Assembly (NCBI GenBank): GCA_964502095.1
Contig: CAZCUF010000021.1
Location: 1-21,979 of the forward strand
Reading direction: 5' to 3'
DNA from: JACPVF01 sp964502095
GTDB taxonomy: Bacteria; Chloroflexota; Anaerolineae; Anaerolineales; Villigracilaceae
DNA: 21,979 nucleotides
Shown here: piece after piece, positions 21,191-21,979 of the stretch
Layout: each line of letters starts with the position of its first letter
Numbering within the stretch: position 1 is the first letter of the stretch
Notes under the pieces: generated by a model
What the model saw: the letters and a program-made list of their open reading frames with translations, nothing else
Databases searched by the model: none
Told to the model about the DNA's origin: nothing
Position numbers and translations under genes: made by a program

Positions 21191-21763
21191 TTAGTCTCCG
21201 TCCAAAGTAATGTTCTGGTCACCGATCTGGTCGCGAAGCGTCAGCAGTGTGCGATGATAGAGGCTTTTCACGGCGCCCTCACTGCGTCCCATGACCTGCC
21301 CGATTTCCACGTTCGAAAGATTCTCGACGAATTTCAAGATCAACAATTGCTGTCGGTCCGGAGGCAGGCGTCGGATGAGGCGCAGAAGCGAATCCTGTTC
21401 CTGAGAGTGAACCAGCCTCGACTCGGGAAGATCGCTTTTCGAGGGCAGTACCGGCAGGTCATTGATCGGAATCTCCTGGCGGCGACTGCGATCCCGATGC
21501 CAGTTCGCCACAAGGTTGTGAGCGATGCGGTACAGCCAGGCCGAAAATGGCACGCCGCGGTCGGTGTAACTACGTATGTGGTTCATCGCCCGCTGGAATA
21601 CGCGGGCGGTCAGGTCCTCCGCGTCGTGCAGGTTGCCGGTTCGATAATAGGTATAGTTGAAGATGCGCTCCACGTAACGCTCGTAGAGAATCCCAAATGC
21701 ATCTTTATCTCCCTGCGACGCGTTAGCGAGAAGATCTTCCTCTTTGAACTCAGTCTCCGGCAC
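21191..21763 (-). CDS. ECF-type sigma-70 family RNA polymerase sigma factor
   Basis: A 190-residue protein with region 2 (DAFGILYERYVERIFNYTYYR, then DAEDLTARVFQRA and PFSAWLYRIAHNLVANWHRD) and region 4 (LPPDRQQLLILKFVENLSNV, then IGQVMGRSEGAVKSLYHRTL), and no region 1 or 3, so it is an extracytoplasmic-function group sigma factor. The start is a GTG at 21763 with AAGGT upstream. It heads an operon with degV and a small membrane protein; gaps are 3 and 9 bases. An extended -10 promoter (21825-21833) lies upstream and looks like a housekeeping promoter; no obvious self-promoter motif was recognised. No classic anti-sigma factor adjoins it. Confidence 0.93.
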   Translation of the reverse strand: MPETEFKEEDLLANASQGDKDAFGILYERYVERIFNYTYYRTGNLHDAEDLTARVFQRAMNHIRSYTDRGVPFSAWLYRIAHNLVANWHRDRSRRQEIPINDLPVLPSKSDLPESRLVHSQEQDSLLRLIRRLPPDRQQLLILKFVENLSNVEIGQVMGRSEGAVKSLYHRTLLTLRDQIGDQNITLDGD

Positions 21764-21824
21764 TAGCTGACCTTACCGGCGAGGCTGAAAAACATAACCC
21801 CGGCGGATTTGAGAAGTTTCATGC

Positions 21825-21833
21825 AGTATATCA
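21825..21833 (-). promoter_or_regulatory. Extended -10 promoter of the sigma factor operon
   Basis: Minus strand TGATATACT (21833-21825) matches the extended -10 form TGnTATAAT at 5/6 of the hexamer. The leader to the GTG would be roughly 55 bases. Confidence 0.45.
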
Positions 21834-21876
21834 TGCCGCATTACAAAAGCATTCCAAAGCGGCGCAAAAGCGCGGC

Positions 21877-21885
21877 TGGTATAAT
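21877..21885 (+). promoter_or_regulatory. Extended -10 promoter for the rightmost plus-strand gene
   Basis: TGGTATAAT is a perfect extended -10. Transcription would start near 21892 and run through the hairpin at 21904-21921 towards the ATG at 21958. It is divergent from the sigma operon promoter with about 45 bases between them. Confidence 0.5.
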
Positions 21886-21903
21886 TTAAGGTCTTGCGCG
21901 CAT

Positions 21904-21921
21904 CCAAACGTTCGCGTTTGG
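21904..21921 (+). other. 7-base stem with TTCG tetraloop in the leader of the rightmost gene
   Basis: CCAAACG-TTCG-CGTTTGG is a perfect hairpin with a UUCG-type loop, about 36 bases before the ATG at 21958. No T tract follows. It may stabilise the 5' end of the mRNA. Confidence 0.45.
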
Positions 21922-21957
21922 CCTGGGAGTGGCGAAGAATATGTGTAAAATAAGGGG

Positions 21958-21979
21958 ATGAAATGTCCAAAATGTGAGC
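21958..21979 (+). CDS. Start of a probable zinc-ribbon protein (cut by window edge)
   Basis: The ATG at 21958 reads MKCPKCE before the window ends. The CPxC knuckle at the extreme N-terminus is typical of zinc-ribbon proteins. AAGGGG directly abuts the ATG, and TAAAAT lies 6 bases upstream of it, so a second near-leaderless start is conceivable alongside the extended -10 promoter at 21877. Seven residues are not enough to name a family. Confidence 0.5.

Overview
The window most likely comes from a Chloroflexota bacterium of the class Anaerolineae. This is inferred from gene content and style, not from a marker gene: moderate GC, a secreted beta-helix protein with repeated Ig-like modules and a C-terminal adhesion-type domain, an ECF sigma/DegV operon, a PPDK and an E1/E2 oxo-acid dehydrogenase operon, and several starts with almost no leader. 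No tRNA, rRNA, CRISPR, transposase or phage gene was seen. Coding density is high and all intergenic gaps are short except the 615-base leader region of mgtE.

Layout. 1-1598 (minus): N-terminal part of hemW behind an MFS transporter. 1861-9235 (plus): a surface/secreted block consisting of a 1179-residue beta-helix protein with three exact-period Ig-like modules, a lipoprotein amidohydrolase with a C-terminal F5/8C (discoidin) domain, and a translationally coupled paralogue with the same discoidin domain at its N-terminus, broken by one frameshift. 9288-12531 (minus): the E2, E1-beta and E1-alpha genes of a pyruvate-type dehydrogenase, with a palindrome on the promoter and an attenuator-like hairpin in the leader. 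12745-14395: divergent YdjA-like nitroreductase and acetylpolyamine-aminohydrolase-like deacetylase. 14432-16358 (minus): mgtE Mg2+ transporter behind a well-formed M-box riboswitch, with a visible terminator/antiterminator switch and an unexplained extra leader of about 270 bases. 16442-19294 (minus): pyruvate phosphate dikinase with an unusual Lys/Arg-rich N-terminal tail. 19498-19917 (plus): stand-alone response regulator receiver. 20066-21763 (minus): ECF sigma factor, DegV-family protein and a small single-pass membrane protein, packed as an operon. 21958 to the end (plus): first codons of a probable zinc-ribbon protein.

How the genes fit together. PPDK and the E1/E2 complex both act at the pyruvate node, and Mg2+ (MgtE) is a cofactor for PPDK and for ThDP enzymes, but each unit has its own promoter and terminator, so a shared regulon is only a guess. 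The beta-helix/amidohydrolase block looks like an envelope module for binding and hydrolysing extracellular material. The best-supported regulatory element is the M-box. The most open questions are the additional mgtE leader, the domain-swapped amidohydrolase pair, the palindrome plus attenuator in front of the dehydrogenase operon, and the basic tail on PPDK.
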